Part shown: one piece after another, positions 7,590 through 15,461 of the stretch
How positions within the stretch are numbered: position 1 is the first letter of the stretch
How the letters are laid out: each line of letters begins with the position of its first letter
Program-made: the position numbers and the translations under genes
Notes under the pieces: model-generated
Told to the model about the DNA's origin: nothing
What the model saw: the letters and a program-made list of their open reading frames with translations, nothing else
Database searches by the model: none
From: DATIJC01 sp035479015
GTDB taxonomy: Bacteria; Patescibacteriota; Microgenomatia; UBA1400; UBA12028
Assembly (NCBI GenBank): GCA_035479015.1
Contig: DATIJC010000028.1
Span: forward strand, 1 to 21,643
Direction: 5' to 3'
Length of the DNA stretch: 21,643 nucleotides

Positions 7590-9236
7590 ATGAAACAAAA
7601 GAAAAACATTGTACTAGCTGTTCTCTTCTTCATCGTTCTCTTGGTGATCGGTGGAGTGGCTCTGCTGCTCACGCAAGGTGTCAATCGTAAAGCTCCAGTC
7701 GCACCAAATGCCCCATCAAGTAGGCCACATGCCGGTGCTTGCACACTTACGTTTGAAGTAGCTGTCCCCTCATGTGGATCCACCTGCACTGACAGTACGA
7801 ACTGCTCTAATGGCATGACGTGTTCAGGTGGGGTCTGTCGTAATCCTGATTGCACAACTGAATCTACTTGTGTATGTCCTCCCGCGACTATTACGTGCAC
7901 GCAAGGCCTGAATGACGAATTTGCTAGCAGTACAATTGACACGACAAAGTGGACCGTAGAGCAAGGTAGTGTGGTCGCTCAAAACGGTCAGTTGGTCCTC
8001 AGTGAAGCGGCTGGATCGAGCGATAGTGTCTCAGTCCTGAAGACTTCAAGTGTTGTTTCAGGAGATTTCGATACCACGGTAGACTTTAAGTCGCTTGCAG
8101 TCTCGCCACAAGTTGATCATGGATCACAAGAATTCGTGGTTGCTGCTCTCAATGGAGAATCAGTACACATTGCCTTCCGTAAAAAAGCAGCTGGGCCAAT
8201 CCTTGAAACTAACTCTAAAGTAGGTAGTACTTGGGCTGGAGAAGTTGACGCGACTGCCGACGCCACAGCATACACAATGCGTATTCAACGTGTAGGTTCA
8301 GATATAAAAACCTACTATAAATCGTCAGGTAGTTCTACCTATACATTGCTTGGTGACTTTACCAGCGCTACAACAGAGCCCGTGCGCATCGAACTCGTCT
8401 CTGGATCATGGGACAGTCATCCTACCGTCACAGCAACTTTTGACAACTTTACGCTGGAATGTGTAACCGTAGCCACAGCATCACCTTCTCCATCCCCTTC
8501 ACCTTCACCTACTGTGAGTCCATCTCCATCGCCAACAAGCACGCCGACTCCAGGTTGTAACAGTGCCTGTGCTACAGATAACGATTGTCCAAGCACGATG
8601 ACTTGTACATCAGATAGTGTTTGCCGGAACCCAAATAATCCTGGCAGCAGCACCTGTGAAGATTTGCAGACCGGTGGGTTCTTCATCCGCAAATATATGG
8701 ATGCTGATGGCAATGGATACCAAGGGACCAATGAAAAAGGCATGACATGGAAGTTCCAGTGGCAGAAAGATGGTGATGGCAACTGGCAGGATTACCAAAC
8801 CAATGAGAGTACTTCAGGTGAAGGCAGCGTCATTACCCTCCCAGTTAGTACAAAAGTTGAAGTCAAGGAAGTCGCTGTAGACGGCTGGACCGCCACCACT
8901 CCGACAGATGTCAATCTAACGATCAAGAAGGGTGAGAACCGACTCATGGTGTTTGGTAACTGGCAAGGACCGGCTCCAACCAGCACTCCCTACTACGCGC
9001 CACCTGCCCCAAGATGCCAATCCACCTGTACATCTAACAGCAACTGTCCATCCAGCATGATCTGCAGCAGCGGATACTGCCGCAACCCATCGTGCACCGA
9101 GAGTCCAAACTGCTACTGTGCCCAGGCTACACCGCCTCCACAGCCAGTAACAGGTGCGAGTATCCCGACATATGGAATACTGGGTATCGGCGCAATCATT
9201 ACAGTCATCGGACTGCTCGGATTACTGGCAATGTAA
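7590..9236 (+). CDS. Multidomain Cys-rich surface protein with lectin-like and SdrD_B-like domains, C-terminal helix
   Basis: ATG 7590, 2 nt after the preceding stop, gives 548 residues; a TTG nine bases earlier is less likely. A transmembrane helix (about 6-29) anchors the N-terminus. Cys modules of the form CxxxC-x(2)-SNC/NDC-x(5)-C-x(5,6)-CRNP occur near residues 62-96, 323-347 and 476-510. Residues ~103-291 form a beta-sandwich (LNDEFASSTIDTTKW to ATFDNFTLEC) matching the one at 5488. A Ser-Pro linker follows (297-320). Residues ~361-458 look like a SdrD_B/prealbumin-like domain (FFIRKYMDADGNGYQGTNE; VEVKEVAVDGW). The end is QPVTGASIP plus a hydrophobic helix and no charged tail. It is probably a cell-surface adhesin anchored at both ends, or processed at QPVTG. 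Domain names come from pattern recognition only. Confidence 0.83.
   Translation: MKQKKNIVLAVLFFIVLLVIGGVALLLTQGVNRKAPVAPNAPSSRPHAGACTLTFEVAVPSCGSTCTDSTNCSNGMTCSGGVCRNPDCTTESTCVCPPATITCTQGLNDEFASSTIDTTKWTVEQGSVVAQNGQLVLSEAAGSSDSVSVLKTSSVVSGDFDTTVDFKSLAVSPQVDHGSQEFVVAALNGESVHIAFRKKAAGPILETNSKVGSTWAGEVDATADATAYTMRIQRVGSDIKTYYKSSGSSTYTLLGDFTSATTEPVRIELVSGSWDSHPTVTATFDNFTLECVTVATASPSPSPSPSPTVSPSPSPTSTPTPGCNSACATDNDCPSTMTCTSDSVCRNPNNPGSSTCEDLQTGGFFIRKYMDADGNGYQGTNEKGMTWKFQWQKDGDGNWQDYQTNESTSGEGSVITLPVSTKVEVKEVAVDGWTATTPTDVNLTIKKGENRLMVFGNWQGPAPTSTPYYAPPAPRCQSTCTSNSNCPSSMICSSGYCRNPSCTESPNCYCAQATPPPQPVTGASIPTYGILGIGAIITVIGLLGLLAM
8475..8550 (+). repeat. Ser-Pro linker coding repeat (second copy)
   Basis: CCATCC/CCTTCACC-type short repeats encode a (Ser-Pro)n linker between the lectin-like domain and the second Cys module. 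Its first 17 nt are identical to 7276-7292. Confidence 0.7.
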
Positions 9237-9252
9237 TCTCCATAGCTCGTTG

Positions 9253-9258
9253 TATAAT
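9253..9258 (+). promoter_or_regulatory. -10 element of the tRNA-Ile gene
   Basis: A consensus TATAAT lies 66 nt before the first base of the tRNA and 16 nt after the stop of the surface protein gene. No clear -35 is seen. The predicted start near 9265 gives a ~60-nt leader that contains the palindrome at 9283-9317. Confidence 0.5.
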
Positions 9259-9282
9259 TCTTCCAGATAATAAGGATGGGCG

Positions 9283-9317
9283 CCCTCCTACTCCCGCTGT
9301 GGCGGGATTCGGCGGGC
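9283..9317. repeat. GC-rich imperfect palindrome (REP-like) in the tRNA leader
   Basis: The core CCCGC (9293-9297), loop TGTG, GCGGG (9302-9306) is extended by outer arms (CCCTCC and GGCGGG) with mismatches, giving arms of about 16 bp in total. It is far more GC-rich than its surroundings. It resembles scattered REP-like palindromes and differs in sequence from those at 19015-19103. There is no T-run after it, so it is not an intrinsic terminator in this orientation. Confidence 0.55.
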
Positions 9318-9324
9318 AGGCGTG

Positions 9325-9397
9325 GCGCATATAGCTCAATTGGCAGAGCGGCAAGCTTATACCTTGCTGGTTCTAGGTTCGAGTCCTAGTATGCGCA
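9325..9397 (+). tRNA. tRNA-Ile with UAU anticodon
   Basis: A complete 73-nt cloverleaf. The acceptor stem is GCGCATA/TATGCGC, the D stem GCTC/GAGC with loop AATTGGCA, the anticodon stem GCAAG/CTTGC with loop CTTATAC, the variable loop TGGTT, and the T stem CTAGG/CCTAG with loop TTCGAGT. The discriminator is A (9397). The anticodon is TAT at 9358-9360, which reads AUA (Ile) directly. The 3' CCA is not encoded (CAA follows). Most bacteria read AUA with a CAU tRNA modified to lysidine by TilS, so UAU is the less common solution. All stems are fully paired, so the call is firm. Confidence 0.95.
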
Positions 9398-9416
9398 CAA
9401 TAGAAATATCGTCGTG

Positions 9417-9422
9417 TATACT
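9417..9422 (+). promoter_or_regulatory. -10-like TATACT before the 68-aa ORF
   Basis: TATACT ends 7 nt before ATG 9430, again with leaderless spacing. AGGGAG between them is too close to the ATG for a standard ribosome binding site. The gene could alternatively be co-transcribed with the tRNA. Confidence 0.4.
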
Positions 9423-9429
9423 AGGGAGT

Positions 9430-9636
9430 ATGTTACAAAACGCCTTCCAGCTTCCCATAGAATTGAGTAACCTAAGCGATGATGAGTTCTGGGAACACGT
9501 GGAGCAATTAGATGCTATGGCAGAACGTGCAGAGTTAGGCTTGAGCGCGTTCTCGCTGACCATTGCCTCTGAACAAAAGAAATTAAAGATTCCCTATATC
9601 CGTTTTGCCCGCAATTTCCCCGATATCCAGTCCTAG
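9430..9636 (+). CDS. Hypothetical protein, 68 aa
   Basis: An acidic small protein beginning MLQNAFQLPIELSNLSDDEFWEH, predicted mostly helical, with no transmembrane helix or cysteines. The frame is open further upstream through the tRNA, but the ATG at 9430, directly after a TATACT element, is the sensible start. The family is not recognised. Its TAG stop overlaps the stop of the convergent regulator gene within one CTAG palindrome (9633-9636). Evidence that it is real: good start context, sensible composition, and no other gene here. Confidence 0.6.
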   Translation: MLQNAFQLPIELSNLSDDEFWEHVEQLDAMAERAELGLSAFSLTIASEQKKLKIPYIRFARNFPDIQS

Positions 9637-10808
9637 AATCGGTCTTCTACCATTTTATATCCCCGCGTGACTACAGTATGGATAGTATACGGAGAAGCAG
9701 TTTTTTTTAGCTTTACCCGTAGGCGGGAAATTAACCGGTCAATCGCCCAATCACTCACACCTAATTCCGCCTGATCGGGCCATACGGCATCGATAATGCT
9801 GTCCCGCTCCAATACAGATCCCAAGTTATTTCTCATGTACGCAAAGAGCAATTGTTCTTTGCGTGTAAATTCAGTACTCTCTACCGTTTCGGGGTGTTTT
9901 TGCGCCACATAGTGGGCAAGAGCACTATTAAACAACTTACCTGTTGTCGAAACTAACCCGCTGGAAAATAGGTAGGGAGATGTGCATTTGTTCTTTGCAA
10001 GCTGCTCCTGCTCTTCACTGGTTAGCGACTGATATATTTCCTCGGACAGTGATTGGATTTCTTCATCATCCGCCAGATGATCCATGCCCACGGCTTTGTA
10101 TTTCATTAAGGCAAGCTGAAGGTACTGGGCATGGCCTCCGGCAAACTCGAGAATTTGTTGCTTTTCTTTTGCACGTAAATCCACTTCGTAGCGGGAAACA
10201 AAACTATCAAGCAAAATGAGCGAGTCTGCGGGCGAGGCGGGCCGCAAATACATGGTTCGGGCAAACACGGATAGTGATGCTGTGGTAAAGACAGTCGGAG
10301 CTATCTCGCCAAGTGGGCGGTAAGCAGTAAAAATAAAGCTCACACCATCACCACCTGCATCCTTCAAACTTTGCAAATTTGCAAACAACTCATGTGTCAA
10401 ATTCTCACTCAGACGGTCAAAACGCATATACACGAGCACTACATGTTCTCCCTCTATTCCCAACTCTTTTACAATCATTTGCACCGCCTCGAACGTAAAG
10501 AAAACATCTTGAAGCTGGATGCTTTCTGCAAACAAACGTTTGGAGAGGGCTTTGAGATGATCCGATTGTCCGTCTTCAATAATCTGATCCACTAGACGCT
10601 TGAGCGTTAATGTCCAGAAAGGATACAGACCAGCTTCTACAAGATTATTTATGTCGATAGGGACAAAGAAAAATCCATCCGTTTTTAAGAAGTACCGGAG
10701 GAAATTACTTATCCCTACCCGCTTCATACCTACTAGCACCACAGATTCATTATGCTTCAAGTGAGTAGAAAGCTCCTTGGTGGCTTCCCAGCGAAAGGTA
10801 GGTTTCAT
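9633..10808 (-). CDS. P-loop-like ATPase domain fused to OmpR-type winged-helix regulator
   Basis: A 391-residue cytoplasmic protein. Residues ~1-300 resemble an AAA/STAND-type ATPase. The expected Walker A is VGMKRVGISNF (about 26-36), which keeps both glycines and the serine but has Ile where the catalytic Lys belongs. A Walker B-like strand VVLVYMRFDRL lies near 142-152 with Met-Arg in place of the usual acidic pair. Residues ~310-391 form a winged helix of the OmpR/PhoB type (EFTRKEQLLFAYMRNNLGSV, then SDWAIDRLISRLRVKLKK and the wing VVTRGYKMV). It is probably a DNA-binding regulator in which nucleotide binding is altered or lost. It lies 22 nt downstream of the NHL gene; a TACAAT at 10827-10822 could be its own -10. 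The target genes are unknown. Confidence 0.82.
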   Translation of the reverse strand: MKPTFRWEATKELSTHLKHNESVVLVGMKRVGISNFLRYFLKTDGFFFVPIDINNLVEAGLYPFWTLTLKRLVDQIIEDGQSDHLKALSKRLFAESIQLQDVFFTFEAVQMIVKELGIEGEHVVLVYMRFDRLSENLTHELFANLQSLKDAGGDGVSFIFTAYRPLGEIAPTVFTTASLSVFARTMYLRPASPADSLILLDSFVSRYEVDLRAKEKQQILEFAGGHAQYLQLALMKYKAVGMDHLADDEEIQSLSEEIYQSLTSEEQEQLAKNKCTSPYLFSSGLVSTTGKLFNSALAHYVAQKHPETVESTEFTRKEQLLFAYMRNNLGSVLERDSIIDAVWPDQAELGVSDWAIDRLISRLRVKLKKTASPYTIHTVVTRGYKMVEDRF

Positions 10809-10830
10809 AGTCAGGATGACAATTGTACTC

Positions 10831-13053
10831 CTAGAAGCACCACCACAAGAAGCATGTCAGCTTTTTCGCGTTTTGCTGAGTTGGAACGGTCGTCAAAAGG
10901 GGTATTGGCGGCAGGGGCGAAAATAGTTTGGCTAGCGATATTGCACTTGATTGTGTGTTGATGGGTATCGGCCCAATTTCTCCGTATCCATCTCCTTGTG
11001 ACGTTAAAAAAGCCTGGTATGTATGAGCAGGATTGAATTCAGAACGGGGTATATTAATTCCAAATCGTGAGTTTCCATTAGCAACTGTGATGTATGTCTT
11101 CGTACAGATATTTTCTAGGCAGTTATCATCAATCAGCGAAAGCGTAACCACCGCATCCCTGGGTGCGATCCCGTAGAAAATTGGTGCGGTTATTCTGTGC
11201 GAGATTGATAATAGCGAGAATGGATAAAAGGAAGTGGCTGGACCGCGCAGAATCAATGTCTGTGTATTTGAGTCTTCCTCATGACCCGCCTTATCAATTG
11301 CGACTACTTTCCAATGATAGACACCGCGTAAAGGTTTTTGTTTCACCGTTACACTAATATGAGATGATTCTTGACTGTACTGTGCATCAAATCGAGTGTT
11401 CTTATATTCACCGTTGTTAGTGGCGAGGTCGCGATATTGGTACCACAACACATTGTCAATGTTAGCCTTCACTGTGGCAAAATCTACTGGGATATCGTCA
11501 ACCAGCACCGACCAGACATCGCTCCCTGTAGTTTGAGTTCTGATTTGATATTTTTCAAGATTGTCACGTAAGAACTCACGTTTTTTATTTACATCAAAAT
11601 CAAATGTCGGATATTGAGTAGTTGTGATTGTGAGATCGAGAGGTTTTTTTGCGACAAACGGAGAAAAGAAGAAAAGATGATCAACTATATCTGCATTCGT
11701 ATTGATAGCTTTGAGTTGTAATGTATACCCAGGGATAGATTGACCGGTGCTATCTTGTAGTGGATTGGTTTTGGGATCAAAGTCAAAGTGAAAATCTTCA
11801 CGTGTAGAGTCAAAAAACCCGTCAGCTGGCACGCTAGCAGAGTACTGTCCACCATTTACAGAATAAGTTACGAGTTTTACTGTGTATGGTTGACTGACAG
11901 TAGCGGTTCCAAACATGCGCGTAATTCCATTCCCCTTATCTTGCGTTGTGTTTGTGAGTGATAGGCCAGGGATCGCTACAACATTGTTGTATACCAACAC
12001 GCGTGAATTACCGGGGTCTCCGACAAATAATTTGTCACCATAAAGAAAAACACCTCCGCCATTATTGAGCGTATTTGCAGCTGTAGATCCGCCTTGATTT
12101 ACTGAATTAGATGTAAAATCTGGTTGGCCTAAAACAATATCTGCAGCCGACCCATTTGTACCAGGTATTGAGTTAAAGATGAGAACCCGATTGTTACTGT
12201 TATTCGATACAAACATTCGATTATCCGAAACAAAAATTCCATCAGGATTATTAAAACCACCTGATGCTGAAATCGGTGAAGAGGTAGTCGTAAAATCTGG
12301 TTGGCCTACGACCACGTCCGCTGGTTGATTATCGATAGTCGGAAATGTGTTCCAGATCAGGATTCTACTAGAACCAGTTGCATTCACAACAAAGAGCCTC
12401 CCACTCGAATCCACAAAAATTCCTCTAGGGCTACTAAGCGTACTAGCAGTTGAGGAGCTGGGTGCTGTGCAGTCAGTCATGCTCGATTGACCTAAAACAA
12501 TATCCGCCGGTGCATAATTTGTCGTCGGAACAGTATTCCAAATGAGCACTCTGCGTTGGTTCCGTTCCGCAGCGATAAGTTTATTTTGATAAATAAAGAC
12601 ACCTTCCGTGAGCGTAGTCGAAGCAGCATCACACGTTCCATTTGCAGAGGCGAAGTCTGGCTGCCCTACGACCACATCTGCTGGCTGATCGTTGGTAATT
12701 GGAAATGTGTTCCAGATCAGGATACGATTGTTGCTTTCCTCGCCTACCACAAGTCTGTCTCCGTCTGAATACACGTACGTAGGATTATTCATGCTCCGAG
12801 CAGATCTCCCACCAGTATTTGGAGTAACTGTCGAAAAGTCGGGCTGGCCCAGTACGAGATCTGCGCCCGCACCGTTTGTCGTAGGCACACTATTCCAAAT
12901 CAATACTCTGCTATTAGACCGATCAGAAATAATCAAATGACCTTTAGGATCCACTACGATGCCGCGAAGAGATCCGTTATTAAGCTTGTTATTACCATTA
13001 CCCGTAGAGTTGTCTGTAAAATTTGTTTGGCCGATGACCAAACTCGCCGACAT
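10831..13053 (-). CDS. Secreted NHL-repeat beta-propeller protein
   Basis: From the first ATG (13053) the frame encodes 740 residues. About 365 residues hold six blades of one pattern: SRVLIWNSVPTTNGAGADLV then LGQPDF, NRILIWNTFPITNDQPADVV then VGQPDF, and so on, as in six-bladed NHL-type propellers. The rest is beta-rich of unknown type, ending oddly in KKLTCFLWWCF. Upstream in the same frame, 27 codons (13134-13054) encode an obvious signal peptide (SKTVALFSITLLLLVRPALA, with an ALA-RA cleavage site). That stretch has no ATG, GTG or TTG. An ACG at 13134 sits 8 nt after AGGAG and could be the true or mutated start. The protein is therefore probably exported and about 767 residues long. NHL propellers mediate binding; no catalytic motif is seen. 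It follows the VirD4-like gene and would overlap its end by 16 bp with the extended start. Confidence 0.85.
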   Translation of the reverse strand: MSASLVIGQTNFTDNSTGNGNNKLNNGSLRGIVVDPKGHLIISDRSNSRVLIWNSVPTTNGAGADLVLGQPDFSTVTPNTGGRSARSMNNPTYVYSDGDRLVVGEESNNRILIWNTFPITNDQPADVVVGQPDFASANGTCDAASTTLTEGVFIYQNKLIAAERNQRRVLIWNTVPTTNYAPADIVLGQSSMTDCTAPSSSTASTLSSPRGIFVDSSGRLFVVNATGSSRILIWNTFPTIDNQPADVVVGQPDFTTTSSPISASGGFNNPDGIFVSDNRMFVSNNSNNRVLIFNSIPGTNGSAADIVLGQPDFTSNSVNQGGSTAANTLNNGGGVFLYGDKLFVGDPGNSRVLVYNNVVAIPGLSLTNTTQDKGNGITRMFGTATVSQPYTVKLVTYSVNGGQYSASVPADGFFDSTREDFHFDFDPKTNPLQDSTGQSIPGYTLQLKAINTNADIVDHLFFFSPFVAKKPLDLTITTTQYPTFDFDVNKKREFLRDNLEKYQIRTQTTGSDVWSVLVDDIPVDFATVKANIDNVLWYQYRDLATNNGEYKNTRFDAQYSQESSHISVTVKQKPLRGVYHWKVVAIDKAGHEEDSNTQTLILRGPATSFYPFSLLSISHRITAPIFYGIAPRDAVVTLSLIDDNCLENICTKTYITVANGNSRFGINIPRSEFNPAHTYQAFLTSQGDGYGEIGPIPINTQSSAISLAKLFSPLPPIPLLTTVPTQQNAKKLTCFLWWCF

Positions 13054-13118
13054 ATTAGTTGTGAACGCTCGTGCCAGCGCAGGCCTGACAAGTAGTAAAA
13101 GCGTAATGGAAAAAAGGG

Positions 13119-15461
13119 CTACAGTTTTGCTCGTATTGCAGTCTCCTGCTCCACAATATCTCGAGGCCGGCCGTATTTAACACGCGATAACTCACGGATC
13201 AAGGCTGCCCGCTTGGGATCCATCATGCGCTTATCTGCCTCTATATCGCGGGTTAAGTCCATCGAAAATGACGGCACAGGCTCATTGCCAACAATCGTAC
13301 GGATATAGACGTGATACACCTCTATGTTCGTTAGATCAGTTTCTGTGAAGGTTGGTGCAAATTCATGCTGCAAGAAGTTTGCATCTGGAACACCCACACG
13401 GAACGTCACGATGGTGCCCACGTTACCAAACACAGCATTTTTTACCTCTTCTTCGATTTGCGCCACGAACTGGTTAGCTACTATCAAGTTTAATTTATAC
13501 TTTCGAGCTTCAGACAGAATCACCGCGAAATCTTCGGTCGCATAGTTCTGAAACTCGTCGACATACAGATAAAAGTCACGGCGCTGCTCCATCGGAACAT
13601 CCTGACGGCTCATTGCCGCAGTCAAAATCTTTGGCACTAAGATTAAACCTAAGAATTTTGCATCCTCTTCTCCCAGCTTTCCTTTGGATAGATTGACGAG
13701 CAATATTTTTCCTTCATCCATGACTGTACGGAAATTAAAGGCGCTCTTACTTTGACCGATGATATTACGCATCACTTTGTTGGTGATGAATTTGCCAAAC
13801 TTAGAGACGATGTAGTCCAACACTTCCGACTTATGGAAATCTGACGTCTGGGCAATTTGATCTGTCCAGTAACGCCTGACCACAGGATCCTTTACCTTGG
13901 GTAATAACTCCTGCACAAATTTTTGGTCCGTGAGACAGCGCACCAGCTCGATAAACGTACTTCCCGGATCCGCTGCGATCGTCAGCATCGCATTACGGAT
14001 AGCATGCTCAAAACGCGGACCGATAATACCAGTCTTATGCGGGTCATACAGTTTATACATGAGCGAAATAATTGATCCGACGACGAAGTGCAGCTGCTCC
14101 TCTGTCTCCGCTTCCATGATGTTGAGTCCCATTGGCCTGTCCGTATCTGATGGATTAAAATAGATCACTTCCTCAGCACGCTCTGGCGGGATCATCTGCA
14201 TGATGTCTTCCACCAGTTCTCCGTGTGGATCCATGACTGCCAATCCTTTGCCCGCGCGGATATCCTGCATAATCATGTCTTTTAAGAATTCCGATTTACC
14301 TGTACCGGTCTTACCTACGATGTACATGTGACGCTGTCTATCTTTTTCCGCCATGTAAATTGGCTTTTTCTGACCACGGTAAATACTGGTGCCAATAAAG
14401 AGACCTTCTGTCGGGATATTAGCGGGTGCCGGTGCCGATTTTGCTTTGAGCCAATTAATGTGGTGTGTTTCAACGGTTTTATTTGGAAAGTGGAAAATTG
14501 TAGCCAGTTCTTCGGAATTTAACACACTCGCATCTTTATGAAAGATTGGCATATAACGATATATAAAATCGATCATGAAGATGTGTTTAAACCACACCCT
14601 GCTTTTTTTGAAACTATTAGTCGGGCTACTAAATTGAGCAAATGCACCGACAATATTTGTTAAGTGAGAATTTGCGATAATACTACTTGGAGCTGACACT
14701 ACTACGCGGATACTCGTATAAAACCCTGGCTTTTGGGCCTTGGTATCGATTGCATCGAGTTTTTTGGGGTCGTGCGCATAGCTTGCCTTCTGGGGGTCAG
14801 ACTCACGCTTCTTTGTATCTGCCACAAACTTTTCACCTGCTGCCTGCCAACCATTGCCTGCTGGCTCTAAGCAAAATTGAACGACAGCACCTTCACCATC
14901 ACTCATTTTCGAGAGTGCACTGGTGAAGAGTGAGAGTCCATCGGTTGGCAATTCTTTAAACACCTTGATCGGTAAGTACGTGGGACTTGTGAGTGTCAGG
15001 GATGCAAATGCGACTTTACCGCCGGGGGAAAAGATGTTGTATTCGGGAGCCTCAGAAATTTCGGCTGACGGATACGCGCCATATACCTGTTTTTCGACCA
15101 GATCGCGCAAAGGTTGCGGCACCGTAATATAGAAAACAATACTTTCTTTCAGCGCTACGATTTCAAATGTAAAATGATCTTCAGGCTTGAGCAGTGTAGA
15201 GACACCCTCATTTTTTAGTGAGTAGAGTGCCGCAAACATCTGTTCAGCAGCATCGATCTTGATCTCATTATCCTTAGGCAGCGAAACTTTCAGCACGATA
15301 AATTGTAACGAGTATTTTTCCCGTCCATGAAAGCGCCACCATTGGATAAACATGTAGAGGAAGACTGCGATCACCAGCACTGGCGCTGCAACCATGAGTG
15401 CGGTAGCTGCGAATCCTGCAAAAGAGCTGGTTATTGTTGAAAACGGATCCATATTATTCAT
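13119..15461 (-). CDS. VirD4/TraG-like P-loop ATPase, membrane-anchored
   Basis: A 780-residue protein starting MNNMDPFSTI. A transmembrane helix lies at about 20-42, followed by a large N-terminal alpha/beta region. The motor domain has Walker A GKTGTGKS at 383-390, MDPHGELVEDI at about 410-420, and Walker B FYLYVDEFQNYA at about 630-641, then ARKYKLNLIVANQF. These are hallmarks of the type IV coupling protein/HerA-FtsK superfamily (VirD4, TraG, TrwB), which pump DNA or protein through membranes. No relaxase, VirB4 or other secretion genes are seen in the window, so conjugation is not supported. Its start overlaps the stop of the 151-aa gene by 8 bp (ATGAATAA), implying translational coupling. 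ATG 15452 is an alternative start. Specific substrate unknown. Confidence 0.9.
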   Translation of the reverse strand: MNNMDPFSTITSSFAGFAATALMVAAPVLVIAVFLYMFIQWWRFHGREKYSLQFIVLKVSLPKDNEIKIDAAEQMFAALYSLKNEGVSTLLKPEDHFTFEIVALKESIVFYITVPQPLRDLVEKQVYGAYPSAEISEAPEYNIFSPGGKVAFASLTLTSPTYLPIKVFKELPTDGLSLFTSALSKMSDGEGAVVQFCLEPAGNGWQAAGEKFVADTKKRESDPQKASYAHDPKKLDAIDTKAQKPGFYTSIRVVVSAPSSIIANSHLTNIVGAFAQFSSPTNSFKKSRVWFKHIFMIDFIYRYMPIFHKDASVLNSEELATIFHFPNKTVETHHINWLKAKSAPAPANIPTEGLFIGTSIYRGQKKPIYMAEKDRQRHMYIVGKTGTGKSEFLKDMIMQDIRAGKGLAVMDPHGELVEDIMQMIPPERAEEVIYFNPSDTDRPMGLNIMEAETEEQLHFVVGSIISLMYKLYDPHKTGIIGPRFEHAIRNAMLTIAADPGSTFIELVRCLTDQKFVQELLPKVKDPVVRRYWTDQIAQTSDFHKSEVLDYIVSKFGKFITNKVMRNIIGQSKSAFNFRTVMDEGKILLVNLSKGKLGEEDAKFLGLILVPKILTAAMSRQDVPMEQRRDFYLYVDEFQNYATEDFAVILSEARKYKLNLIVANQFVAQIEEEVKNAVFGNVGTIVTFRVGVPDANFLQHEFAPTFTETDLTNIEVYHVYIRTIVGNEPVPSFSMDLTRDIEADKRMMDPKRAALIRELSRVKYGRPRDIVEQETAIRAKL

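Noticed and set aside
10371..10595. Plus-strand open frame inside the regulator gene
   Set aside because: Antisense to a gene with a clear winged-helix domain; no supporting motif.
10810..10820. GTCAGGATGAC between the NHL gene and the regulator, as another REP-like copy
   Set aside because: Only the GTCATCC half is present with no second arm; too short to separate from chance.
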